Positions 43,951-57,300 of a stretch of DNA of 64,000 nucleotides are shown in pieces. Source of the DNA: Scylla paramamosain (lineage: Eukaryota > Arthropoda > Malacostraca > Decapoda > Portunidae); NCBI RefSeq assembly GCF_035594125.1, contig NC_087197.1, positions 8,912,110-8,976,109 of the forward strand. Reading direction: 5' to 3'. The translations under genes and the position numbers were made by a program. Every line of letters begins with the position of its first letter. Positions within the stretch are counted from its first letter, which is position 1. The notes below the pieces were generated by a model, which was not told the DNA's origin, did not search any database, and was given only the letters and a program-made list of their open reading frames with translations.

Positions 43951-46900
43951 AGCACTAAAAGCCAGGGCAATCACATTACATGGGAATAAAACCAAATTTT
44001 ACCAAGAACTTGCCGTTAAATATTTTTGAGCTCCTTACATACCAAAAAGCTAAAACCAAAAAATCCTTTATGGAGAAAAACAAAAACATTACAAAAAACA
44101 TGTATTTTGAGTGTTTTTGATCGTGTTACCTATAAAAACGCTTAAATACATGCAAAGAATCCTGTTTGAAAAACGAAAGGATATTACGAGAAACGTGTAT
44201 TATAAGTGTTTTTAAGTTACTTAAATACCAAAAAGTTAAAACCCACAAATAACACTCTTTATGAAGAAACAAAAAAAAAAAAATCAATCAATCAATAAAA
44301 ATAAATAAATAAAATAAAAGAAAATAATTTATTTTTTTTTGTTATTCATCTTCAGAGGTACCGAGATGCCAAAATTCTGTTAAAATTCAGGGAAATTATG
44401 TGGATAAAAGAACATTATCGAAAAAGTTAATTTTAGCTTTTTTTTTCGGACTGTATTGTACCAAACCCTAAAGTGCATGCAAAGCCATCTATATGGGGAA
44501 ATTAAACGACTTTACAAACTGTCTTTGGAATGTTTTTCAGCATATTCGGTACCAAAACGATAAATAATATGGCAGTCACTCTATATGGGAATCCAAAACA
44601 ATATTACTGAAAACGTTTCTCTTCAGTGTTTTACGTAAAAAACGCTAAAACGGATGGAAACAGAACAATATGAAGATATAGAATAACATTACCAAAAAGG
44701 TATATTTTAAGTATTTTTGAGCTTGTGACCAACAAAAAAAAAAACGTGAAAATGGATGCAAAGCACTCTATATTGGGAAATAAAAAGACATTACGAGAAA
44801 CGTGGATAATGAGTATTTTATAGTTTCACAAGAACCACGAACCAAAAAACGCAAAAACTAGTATATATGGAGAAGTTTCTTAGATACCAAAATGCTGAAA
44901 CTCCTGAATAACACTCTTAATTAAGAAACAGAATAACATTACTAATTGAGTGCATTTTGAGTGTTTTTCACATTCTTAGTTACTAGAACACCAAATTGCA
45001 TACGAAACTAGCTTTTTGTGGGAAAAAAAATGACATTACCAGAAAAGTATCTTTTGAGGGTTTTTGTGAGAGTTAGGCAATAAAGCACTAAAAAGGAGGG
45101 CAATCACATTACATGGGAATAAAACCAACATTTAAGTGTTTTTTAACTCCTTATATACCAAAACGCTAAAACACATGCAAAACACCCTTTATGGAGAAAC
45201 AGATTAACATTACCAAAAACATTTATTTTGAGTATTTTTGATCATGTTACCTCTAAAAACGCTTAAATACATGCAAAGATCCCTATGTCTGGGAAACGAA
45301 AGGACATTATGAAAAACGTGTATTATGTGTGTTTTTATAGAGAAAAAATAAAGAAATAATTAAAGAATAGGATTCTTTTTTTTTTTTGTTATTCTTCTTC
45401 ATAGGTACTGAGATACCAAAATTCTGGCAAAATTCAGGGAAATTATGTGCAAAAAGAACATTATCTAAAAAGTTAATTTTATCTTTTTTTTCGGACTGTT
45501 ATGTACCAAACCATGAAGTGCATGCAAAGCCAACTATATGGAGAAATTAAACGACTTTACGAGAAATCTGTCTTTTGTGGTTTTTTTCTCTTTCTCTATT
45601 GGTTAACAAAAGGACATTACGAGAAACGTGTATAATGAGTGTTTTATAGATTCTCAAGAATCACAAGGCTAAAAACGCAAAAACTCATATATATGGAGAA
45701 GTTTCTTAGATACCAAAATGCTGAAACTCCTGAATAACACTCTAAATTGAGAAACAGAACAACCTTACCAAATGCGTGTATTTTGAGTGTTTTTCACATT
45801 CTTAGTCACCAAAACCCCAAATTCTATGTGAAAGTAGCTTTATGTGGGAAAAAAAATGACATTACCAGAAAAGTGTCTTTTAAGTGTTTTTTTTTTTTAG
45901 CTTGATAGAAAATAAAACACTAAAAAGCAGGGCAATCACATTACATGGAAGTAAAACTAACTTTTACTAACAACTTGCCTTTAAGTGGTTTTGAGCTTCT
46001 TATATTCCAAAACGCTAAAACGAACGCAAAACACCCTTTATGGAGAAAGAGAATAACATTACCAAGAACATGTATTTTGAGTGTTTTTGATCATGTTACC
46101 TATAAAAACTCTTAAATACATGCAAAGAACCTTATGTTTGGGAAATTAAAGGGCATTTCGAGAAACATGTATTACGAGTGTTTTTAAGTTCTTTAAGTAC
46201 CATTTAGCTAAAACCCATGAATAACACTGTTTATAGAAAAATAAATAAATAAATAAATAAAAAGATAGGAATTTATTTATTTTTTTTTGTTATTCATCTT
46301 CATAGGTACCAAAATGCCAAAATTCTGGCAAAATTCAGGAAAACTATGTGAAAAAAAAATTATGAAAAAGATTTAATTTTAGCTTTTTTTTTTCGGAATG
46401 TTATGTACCAAACCCTAAAGTGCATACAAAGCCACGTATATGAGGAAATTAAACGACTTTACGAGAAACTTGTCTTTTGAGTGTTTTTCAGCATGTTAGG
46501 CACCAAAACGATATATAATATGGAAGTTATTCAATATGGGAATCCATCACAAAATTACTGAAAAAGTGTCTTTTCAATGTTTTACGTAGAAAAACGCTAA
46601 AACATGCAAACCAACGAATATAAAGAAATAGGATAACATTACCAAAAAAGGTATATTTTCAGTGTTTTTGAGCTTCTTATCTACAAAAAACGCGAAAATG
46701 GATAAAAAGCACTCTATATTGAGATACAAAAGGACATTACGAGAAACTTGCATAATGAGTGTTTTATAGTTTCACAAGAACCACAAGGCAAAAAACTCGT
46801 ATATATGGAGAAGTTCCTTAGATACCAAAATGGTGAAACTCCTGAATAACACTATTAATTAAGAAACAGAACAACCTTACCAAATGCGTGTATTTTGAGT

Positions 46901-49900
46901 GTTTTTCACATTCTCAGTTACCAAAACCCCAAATTTTATGTGAAAGTAGCTTTATGTGGAAAAAAAAATGACATTACCAGAAATGTCTTTTAAGTGTTTT
47001 TTTTTTTTTTTTTGCATGATAGGCAATAAAGCACTAAAAAGCAGGGCAATCACATTACATGGGAATAAAATCAACTTTTACCAAGTGTTTTTTCTAAGTG
47101 TTTTTGAGCTCCTTATATACCAAAACGCTAAAACGCATGCAAAACACCCTTTATTTAGAAACAGAATAACATTACCAAAAACTTGTATTTTGAGTGTTTT
47201 TGATCACGTTACCTATAAAAACGCTTAAATACATGCAAAGAATCTTATGTTCAGGAAACGAAAGGACATTTCGAGAAACGTGTATTATGAGTGTTTAAGT
47301 TCTTTAAGTACCAAAAAGCTAAAACCCACAAATAACACTCTTTATAGAGAAAAAATAAATAAATACATAAAAAAAAATAGGATTTTTTTATATTCATCTT
47401 CATAGGTACCGAGATTCTAAAATTCTGCCAAAATTCAGGGAAATTATGTGAAAAAAGAACATTATGAAAAAGAGTAAATTTTAGCATTTTTTTCGGACTT
47501 TTATGTACCAAACCCTAAAGTGCATCCAAAGCCACCTATATGGGGAAATTAATCGACCTTACCAGAAACCTGTCTTTTCTGTTTTTTTTTTTCAGCATGT
47601 TAGGCACCAAAACGATAAATAATATGGAAGTCACTAAATGTGGGAATCCATCACAAAATTACTGAAAAAGTGTCATTTCAGTGTTTTACGTAGAAAAATG
47701 CTAAATCGGATGCAAACCAACGAATATGGAGAAATAGAATAACATTATCAAAAAGATATATTTTGATGTGTTTTTGAGCTTCTTACCTACAAATAAAGCA
47801 AAAATGGATGGAAAGCACTTTATATTGGCAAAGAAGAGGACATTACGAGAAACGTGTATGAGTGTTTTATAGTTTGACAAGAACCACAAGGTAAAATACT
47901 CAAAAACTCGTGTACATAAAGAAGTTTCTTACATACCAAAAACCTGAAACTCATCAATAACACTTTTAATTTTGAAACAGAAATACCTTACCAAATGTGT
48001 GTATTAGAAAAGTTTCTTACATACCAAAATGCTGAAACTCATGAATAAGACTTTTAATTAAGAAATAGAACAACCTTAGTAAATTCCTGTGTTTTGAGTT
48101 TTTTTCACATTCGTAGTTACCAAAACCCCAATTTCCATGCAAAACTAGCTTTATGTGGGAAAAAAATGATATTACCAGAAAATTGTCTTTTGAGTGTTTT
48201 TCAGTGTGTTAGGCAATAAAGCACTGAAAAGCAGGGGAATCACATTACATGGGAATAATAACAACTTTTACCAAGAACTTGCCTTTAAGTGTTTTTGAGC
48301 TAATTACATACGAAAACGCTAACACGCATGCAAAACACTTTTTATGAAGAAAGAAAATAAAATTACCAAAAACATATATTTTGAGTGTTTTTTATCATGT
48401 AATCTATAAAAACGCTTAAAATATATGCAAAAAAACTTATGTTTAAGAAACGAAAGGCCATTACGAGAAATGTGTATATTGTAAGTGTTATGTGCAGGAA
48501 ACGAAAGGACATTTCGAGAAACGTGTATTATGAGTGTTTTTAAGTTTCTTAAGTACCAAAAAGCTAAAACCCACAAATAACACTCTTTATTTAGGAAAAA
48601 AAGTAAGAAAATAAAAAAATAGGTTTTTTTTTTTGTTATTCATCTTCATAGGTACCGAGATGCCAAAATTCTGGGAAAATTCAGGACTATTATATGTTAA
48701 AACAAAAATGATCAAAAAAGAAAATTTTAGCTTTTTTTTCGGACTGTTATGTACCAAACCCTAAAGTGCATGCAAAGAATCCTATATGACGAAATTAAAC
48801 GACCTTACCAGAAATCTGTTTTTTGAGTGTTTTTCAGCATGTTAGGCACCAAAACGATAAATAATAAGGAACTCACTCTATATGAGAATCCAAAACAAAA
48901 TTGCTGAAAACGTGTTTTTTCTTTCTTTTACGTACAAAAAACGCTAAAACGGATGCAAACCTACCAATATCAAGAAATAGAAAAGCATTACCAAAAAGGT
49001 ATATTTTGAGTGTTTTTGAGCTTGTTACCTACAAAAAAACGCGAAAATTGATGCAAAGCACTCTAATAATATTACATTGGAATAACACCAATTTATACCA
49101 AAAACTTGCCTTTAAGTGTTTTTGATGTCCTTATATACCAAACCGCTAAAACGCATACAAAAACAAACTTTATGGAGAACCAGAACAACATTACCAAAAA
49201 CATGTATTTTGAGTGTTTTTGATATTGTTATCTATAAAAACGGTTAATTACATGCAAAGAACATTATGTTTGGGAAACAAAAGGATATTACGAGAAACGT
49301 GTATTATGAGTGTTTTTTTTAAGTTCCTTAAGTACCAAAAAGCTAAAACCCACCAATAACACTCTTTTTTTTTTAAATAAAAAAAATAAAAATAAAAAAA
49401 AATAGGATTTTCTTTTTTTTTTTTTGTTATTCATATTCATAGGTACCGAGATGCCAAAATTCTGGAAAAATTCAGGGCAATCATATGATCAAAGAGTATT
49501 ATCAAAAAAGTTAATTTCCAGTTTTTTTTTTCGGACTGTTATGTACCAAACCTGAAAGTGCATGCAAAGACTCCTATATGAGGAAATTAAACGACCTTAG
49601 CAGAACTATGTCTTTTGAGTGTTTTTTAGCATGTTAGGCACCAAAACGATAAATAATAAGGAACTCAGTCTATATGGGAATCCAAAAAAAAGCTACTGAA
49701 AACGTGTCTTCTCAGTGTTTTACGTAAAAAATCGCCAAAATCAATATCAAGAAATAGAAAAACGTTACTAAAAAGATATATTTTGAGTGTTTTTGAGCAT
49801 GTTACCTACAAAAAATGCGAAAATTGATGCAGAGCACTCTATATTGGGAAATAAAAGGACATTGCAAGAAAAGTGTATAATGAGTGTCTTATAGTTCAAA

Positions 49901-51376
49901 AGAGTGTTGAGTGTTTTTGAGCGTGATAGAAAATAAAGCACTAAAAAGAAGGGCAATCACATTACATTGGAGGAAAACGAATTTTTACCAAGAACTTGCA
50001 TTTATGTGTTTTTTAGCTCTTTATATACCAAAACACTAAAACGCATATTAAACACTCTTTATTGTGAAACAGAATAACATTACCAAAAACATGTATTTTC
50101 AGTGTTTTGATCATGTTACCAATAAAAACGCTTAAATATATGCAAAGAACCTTATTTTTGAGAAATGAAAGGACATTACGAGAAACGTATATTATTATTG
50201 TTTTTAAGTTAACTAAGTACGAAAAAGCTAAAAGCCATAAATTACACTCTTTATTGAGAAAAAAAAAGTAAAAAAAAAATACGATTTTTTTTCTTCATTC
50301 TTATTCATCTTCACAGGTAACGAGGTGCCAAAATTCGGGCAAAGTTCAGGAAATTATATAAAAAAAAAAACATTATCAAAAAAGTTAAATTTTGCATTTT
50401 TTTCGGACTGTTATGTACCAAACCCCTAAAGTGCATGAAAAGCCACCTATATGGGGAAATTAAACGTGTTTGCCAGATAACTGTCTTATGAGTGTTTTTC
50501 TGCATGTTAGGAACCAACATGATAAAACCCAAGGAAGTCAATCTATATGGGAATCCAAAACAAAATTACTGAAAATGTGTCTTTTCGGTGTTTTTTATAT
50601 ACCAAACGCTAAAACGGATGCAAACTAACCAAAATGAAGAAATAGAATAACATTACCAAAAAGGTATATTTTGAGTGTTTTTGAAATTGTTACCTACAAA
50701 AAACGCGAAAATGGATGGAAAGCACTCTATATTGGGAAGCAAAAGGCACCAAAAAGCATGTTAGGAACCAAAACGTTAAATAATATGAAAGTCACTCTAT
50801 ATGGAAATCCAAAACAAAATTACTGGAAACGTGTCTTTTAAAAGATTTACGTAGAAAAACGCTAAAACGGAGGGAAACCAACCAATATGAAGGATTAGAA
50901 TAATATTACCAAAAAAGTATATTTTGTTTTTTTTTGAGCTTGTTACATAAAAAGAAACTCGAAAATGGATGCAAAGCACTCTATATAAGGAAAAAAAAAA
51001 GGACATAATGAGAAACGTGTATAATGAGTGTTTTATAGTTTACCAGAATGACAAGGCAAAAAACGCAAAAACTCGACTGTATGTAGAAGTTTCTAAGATA
51101 CCAAAATACTTAAACTCATGAATAACACTCTTAATTAAGAAACAGAACAACCTTACTAAATGCGTGTATTTTGAGTGTTTTTTTTACATTCTTAGTTACC
51201 AAAACCCCAAATTCCATGCGAAACTAGCTTTATGTGGGAAAAAAATGACATTACCAGAAAAGTGTCTTTGGGTGTTTTTGAGCGTGTTAGGCAATAAAGC
51301 ACTAAAACGCAGGGCAATCACATTACATGGGAATAAAACGAACTTTTACGAAGCACTTGCCTTTTAGTGTTTTTGA
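43951..51376 (+). repeat. Satellite HOR array, forward block 7
   Basis: Forward HORs with A subunits near 44090, 45215, 46055, 47170, 48363, 49190 and 50080. There are several internal deletions: B is cut at 45340, D is fused to F at 45585-45605, F to I at 49064, and G to I at 49900. A small A/B duplication is at 48475-48515. The part after 47.76 kb is a superunit copy missing one HOR relative to 34.0-39.2 kb. No gene is supported. Confidence 0.92.
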
Positions 51377-51677
51377 CACGCATTTAGTAAGGTTTCTCAA
51401 TTAAGAGTGTTATTCATGAGTTTCAGCATTTACACGAGTTTTTGCGTTTTTTTGCCTTTTGGATTTTTTGAACTATAAAACATTCATTATACATTTTTCT
51501 CGCAATGTTTTCTACGTAAAACACTGAGAAGACACGTTTTCAGTAATTTTCTTTTGGATTCCCACATAGAGTGAGTTCCTTATTATTTATCGTTTTGGTG
51601 CCTAACATGCTGAAAAACACCCAAAAGACAGATTTCTGGTAACGTCTTTAATTTCCTCATATGGTAGGCTTTGCATG
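51377..51677 (-). repeat. Inverted module, second deleted copy
   Basis: Same entry and exit junctions and the same internal deletion as 39178-39485, 12.2 kb downstream of it. It ends CTTTGCATG before forward I (TCTTTTCAG). Confidence 0.9.
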
Positions 51678-54339
51678 TCTTTTCAGTGTTTTTGAGCGTG
51701 TTACGCAATAAAGCACTAAAAGCCAGGGCAATCACATTACATGGAAATAAAACCAAATTTTACCAAGAACTGGGCTTTAAATGTTTTTGAGCTCCTTACA
51801 TAAGAAAACGCTAAAACGCATGCAAAATACATTTCATGGAAAAACAGAATAACATTACCAAATACATGTATCTTGAGTGTTTTTGATCATGTTATCTAAA
51901 AAAAAACGCTTTAATAAATGCAAAGAACCTTATGTTTGGGAAACGAAAGAACATTACGAGAAACGTGTGTTATGAGTGATTTTTAAGTTCCTTCAGTACC
52001 AAAAAAGCTAAAACAGACAAATAACACTCTTTAGAAAAAATAAATAAAATAAATAAAAAAATTAAAAAATGGAATTTTTTTTTTGTTTTTCATCTTTATA
52101 GGTACCGAATTGCCAAAATTCTGCCAAAATTCAGGGAATTTATGTGAAAAAAAGAACATTATCATGAAAGTTAGTTATAGCTTTTTTTTTTTTCTCATTG
52201 TTATGTACCAAAACCTAAAGTGCATGCAAAGCCACCTATATAGGGAAGTTAAACGACTTTACCAGAAACCTGTCTTTTCAATATTTTTCAGCATGTTAGG
52301 CACCAATACGATAAATAATAGGAAAATCAGTCAATATGTGAATCCAAAACAAAATTACTGAAAACGTGTCTTTTCAGTGTTTTACTTAGAAAAACGCTAA
52401 AGCGAATACAAACCATCCTATATGAAGAAATAGAATAACATTACCAAAAAGATATTTTTTGAGTGTTTTTGAGCTTATTACCTACAAAAAATGCAAAAAT
52501 GGATGTAAAGCACTCTATATTAGGAAACAAAAGGACATTACGAGAAACGTGTATAATGAATGTTTTATAGTTTTAAAAGAACCACAAGGCAATAAACGCA
52601 AAAACTCGTGTATATAGAGAAATTTTTACAAAATGATGAAATGCATGAATAACACTTTTAATCGATAAACAGAACTACCTTACCAAATTGTGTATTTTAA
52701 GTGTTTTTCACATTCTTAGTTACAAAAATGCCAAAATACATACGAAACTAGCTTCATTTGGGAAAAAAATACATTTCCAGAAAGGTGCCTTTTGAGTGTT
52801 TTTGAGCGTGATATGCAACAAAGCACTAAGAAGCAGAACGATCACATTACATGAGAATAAAACCAGTTTTGCCTTTGAATTTGCCTTTAAGTGTTTTTTA
52901 ACCCCTTATATACCAAACCGCTAAAACGCATGAAAAACAAACTTTATGGAGAAACAGAATAACATTACCAAAAACATGTATTTTGAGTGTTTTTGATCAT
53001 GTTATCTATAAAAAGATTAAGTACATGCAAAGAACATTATGTTTGGGAAACAAAAGGACATTACGAGAAACGTGTATTATGAGTGTTTTTATTAGTTCCT
53101 TAAGTACCAAAAAGCTAAAACTCACAAATAACACTCTTTATTTAGAAAATAAAAAATAAAGAAATAAAATAAATAGGATTTTTTTTTTGTTATTCATCTT
53201 CATAGGTACCGAGATGCCAAAATTCTGGGCAATTATGTGATAAAGGAATATTACCAAAAAAGTTAATTTTAGCTTTTTTATATACCAAACCCTAAAGTGC
53301 ATGCAAAGCCTCCTATATGAGGAAATTAAACGACCTTATCAGAAATCTCTCTTTTGAGTGTTGTTCAGCATGTTAGGCACTCACTCTATACGGGAATTCA
53401 AAACAAAATTACTGAAAACGTGTCTTCTCAGTGTTTTACGTAGAAAAACGCTAACACGGATGCAAACGAAACCAATATAAAGAAATAGATTAAAACATTA
53501 CCAAAAAGGTATATTTTGAGTGTTTTTGAGCTTGTTACCTATAAAAAACACGAAAATTGATGCAAAGGACTCTATAATGGGAAAGAAAAGGACATTGCAT
53601 GAAAAGTATATAATGAGTGTTTTATAGTTCAAAAGAACCATAAGACAAAAAATGCAAAAACTAGTGTATATGAAGAAGTTTCTTAGATACCAAAATGCTG
53701 AAACTCATGAACAACTCTCTTAATTGAGAAACAGAACAATCTTACTAAATGTGTGTATTTTGAGTGCTTTTCACATTCTTAGTTACCAAAACCCCAAATT
53801 GCATGCGAAACCAGCTTTATGTGGGAAAAAAATGACATTACCAGAAAAATGTCTTTTGAGTGTTTTTGAGCGTGTTAAGCAAAGAAGCACTGAAAAGCTG
53901 GGCAATCACATTGCATTGGAATAACACCAATTTTTAATAAGAACTTGCCTTTAATTTTTTTTTGAGCTCCTTATATACAAAAACACTAAAACGCATGCGA
54001 AATACACTTTATGGTGAAACATAATAACATTACCAAAAACATGCATTTTGAGTGTTTTTGATCATATTTCCAATAAAAACGCTTAAATAACATTACCAGA
54101 AAAATGTCTTTTAAGTGTTTTTGATCATGATATGTAACAAAGCACTAAAAAGCAGAAAAATCACATAACTTATATATAAAAATTGGGTATAAAACCAATC
54201 TTTACGAAGAACTTGCCTTTAAGTGTTTTTTTTTCTAACTCCTTACATACCAAAATGCAAAAACGCATGTAAAACACCCATTATGGAGAAACAGAGTAAC
54301 ATTACCAAAAATATGTATTTTGATTTTGATTGATTTTGA
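51678..54339 (+). repeat. Satellite HOR array, forward block 8
   Basis: Collinear with 39486-43270, sharing GGTACCGAATTGCC at about 52100 and TAATCGATAAACAGAAC at about 52660. Near 53225 the copy jumps forward by exactly one HOR relative to 41.04 kb. It ends in a degenerate A subunit (TTTTGATTTTGATTGATTTT) at the flip to reverse orientation. Confidence 0.9.
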
Positions 54340-57300
54340 GGTTTTTGGTAACTAAGAATCTGAAAAGCACTCAAAATACATGCATTTAGTAAAGTTATTC
54401 TGTTTCTTATTGAAGAGTATTATTCATGAGTTTCAGCATTTTGGTATCTAAGAAATCTCTCCATATACACGATTTTTTGCGTTGTTTGCTTTGTGGTTCT
54501 TTTGAACTATAAAACACTCATTATACACTTTCCTTGCAATGTCCTTTTGTTTCCCAATTTAGAGTACTTTGCATCAATTTTCGCGTTTTTGTAGGTAAAA
54601 AGCTCAAAAACACTCAAAATATACATTTTTGGTAACGTTTTTCTTTTCTATTTCCTGATATTGGTTAGTTTGCATCCGTTTTAACGTTTTCTACATAAAA
54701 CACTGAAAAGACACGTTTTTAGTAACTTTGTTTTGGATTCCCATATAGAGTGAGATCCTAATTAAGAGTGTTGTTCCAGAGTTTCAGCATTTTGGAATGT
54801 AAGAAACTTCTCAATAAACACGAGTTTTTGCGTTTTTTACCTTGTAGTTCTTGTGAAACTATAAAACACTCATTATACATGTTTTTCGTAATGTCCTTTT
54901 GCTTCCCAATATAGAGTGCTTTCCATCCATTTTCGCGTTTTTTGTAGGTAACAATTTCAAAAGCACTTAAAATATATACCTTTTTGGTAATGTTATTTTA
55001 TTTCTTCATATTGGTTGGTTTACATCCGTTTTAGCGTTTTTCTACGTAAAACACCGAAAAGACACGTTTTTAGTTATTTTTCTTTTGGATTCCCATATAG
55101 ATTGACTTCCATGTTATTTATCGTGTTGGTTCCTAACATGCTGAAAAATACTCATATGACCGTTTTCTGGCAAATACGTTTAATTTCCCCATATAGGTGG
55201 CTTTGCATGCACTTTAGGGGTTTGGTACTTAAAAGTTCGAAAAAAAAAGCTAAATTTAACTTTTTTGATAATGTTCTTATTTCACATAATTTCCTGAAAT
55301 TTGCCCGAATTTTGGCATTTCGGTACCTGTGAAGATGAATAAGAAAGAAAAAAATACTGTATTTTTTATTATTTACTTATTTATTGTTTCTCAAAAAAAG
55401 AGAGTTATTTGTGGCTTTTAGCTTTTTGGTAATTAATGAACTTAAAAACACTCATAATACTCGTTTCTCGTAATCTCCTTTCGTTTCCCAAAAATAGTGT
55501 TCTTTGCATTTATTTAAGCGTTTTTATTGGTAACATGATCAAAAACACTCAAAATACATGTTTTTGGTAATGTTATTCTGTTTCACCATAAAGAGTGTTT
55601 TGCATGCGTTTTAGTGTTTTGGTATATAAGGAGCTCAAAAACACATAAATGCAAGTTCTTGGTAAAAATTCGTTTTCCTCCAATGTAATGTGATTGCCCT
55701 CCTTTTTAGTGCTTTATTTTCTATCACGCTCAAAAATACTCAAAAGACACTTTTTTGGTAAAGTTTATTTTTTTTAACAAAAATTTATTTTTTGCATGCA
55801 ATTTGTAGTTTTGCTAAGAATGTGAAAAACACTGAAACACACGCATTTATTAAGGCTGTTCTGTTTCTCAATTAGGAGTGTTATACATGAGTTTTAGCAT
55901 TTTTGTATCTAGGAAACCTCTCCATATACAAGAGATTTTGCGTTTTTTGCCTTGTGGTTCTTTTGAACTATAAAACACTCATTATACACTTTTCTTGCAA
56001 TGTCCTTTTGTTTTCCAATATATACTGCTTTGCATCAATTTTCGCGTTTTTTGTAGGTAACATGCTCAAAAACACTCAAAATATACCTTTTTAGTAACGT
56101 TTTTCTATTTCTTGATATTGGTTGCTTTGCATCCGTTTTAGCGTTTTTCTACGTAACACACTGAGAAGACACGTTTTCAGCAACTTTTTTTTGGATTCCC
56201 ATATAGAGTGAGTTCCTTATTATTTATCGTTTTGGTGCCTAACATGCTAAAAAAAAAAACTCAAAACACATATTTCTGGTAATGTCGTTTAATTTCCTCA
56301 TGCACTTTAAGGTTTGGTACATAACAGTCCGAAAAAAAAAAGCTGAAATTAACTTTTTTGATAATATTCTTTTATCATATGATTGCCCTGAATTTTCCCA
56401 GAATTTTGGCATCTCAGTACCTATGATATGAATAACAAAAAAAAAAAAAAAAAAATTCCTATTTTTTTATTTTTTTATTTTTTATTTTCTAAATAAAGAG
56501 TGTTATTTGTTTTTTAAGGTTTTTAAGGAACTTAAAAAACACTCATAATACACGTTTCTCGTAATGTCCTTTTGTTTCCCAAACATAATGTTCTTTGCAT
56601 GTATTTAAGCGTTTTTATAGATAACATGATCAAAAACACTCAAAATACATGTTTTTGGTAATGTTATTCTGTTTTTCCATAAAGTTTGTTTTGTATGTGT
56701 TTTAGCGGTTTGGTATATAAGGAGCTCAAAAACACTTAAAGGCAAGTTTTTGGTATAAATTGGTGTTATTCCAATGTAATATGATTGCCCTGCTTTTTAG
56801 TGCTTTATTGCCTATCACGCTCAAAAGCACTTAAAAGATATTCTGGTAATGTCATTTTTTCCTCACATAAAGGTGGTTTCGCAAGCAATTTGGAGTTTTG
56901 GTAACTAAGAATGTGAAAAGCACCCAAAATACACGCATTTAGTAAGGTTGTTCTGTTTCTCAATTAAGAGTGTTATTCATGAGTTTTAGCATTTTGGTAT
57001 CTAGGAACCTTCTCCATATACACGAGTTTTTGTGTTTTTTTGCCTTTTGGTTCTTTTGAACTATAAAAAAAACTCATTATACACTTTTCTTGCAAAGTCC
57101 TTTTGTTTTCTAATATAGAGTGCTTTGCATCAATTTTCGCGTTTTTTGTAGGTAACAAGCTCAAAAATACTCAAAATATACCTTTTTGGTAATGTTTTTC
57201 TATTTCTTGATATTGGTAGGTTAGCGTTTTTCTACGTAAAACAAAAAAAAAAACACGTTTTCAGCAATTATGTTTTCGATTTTCATATAGAGTGAGTTCC

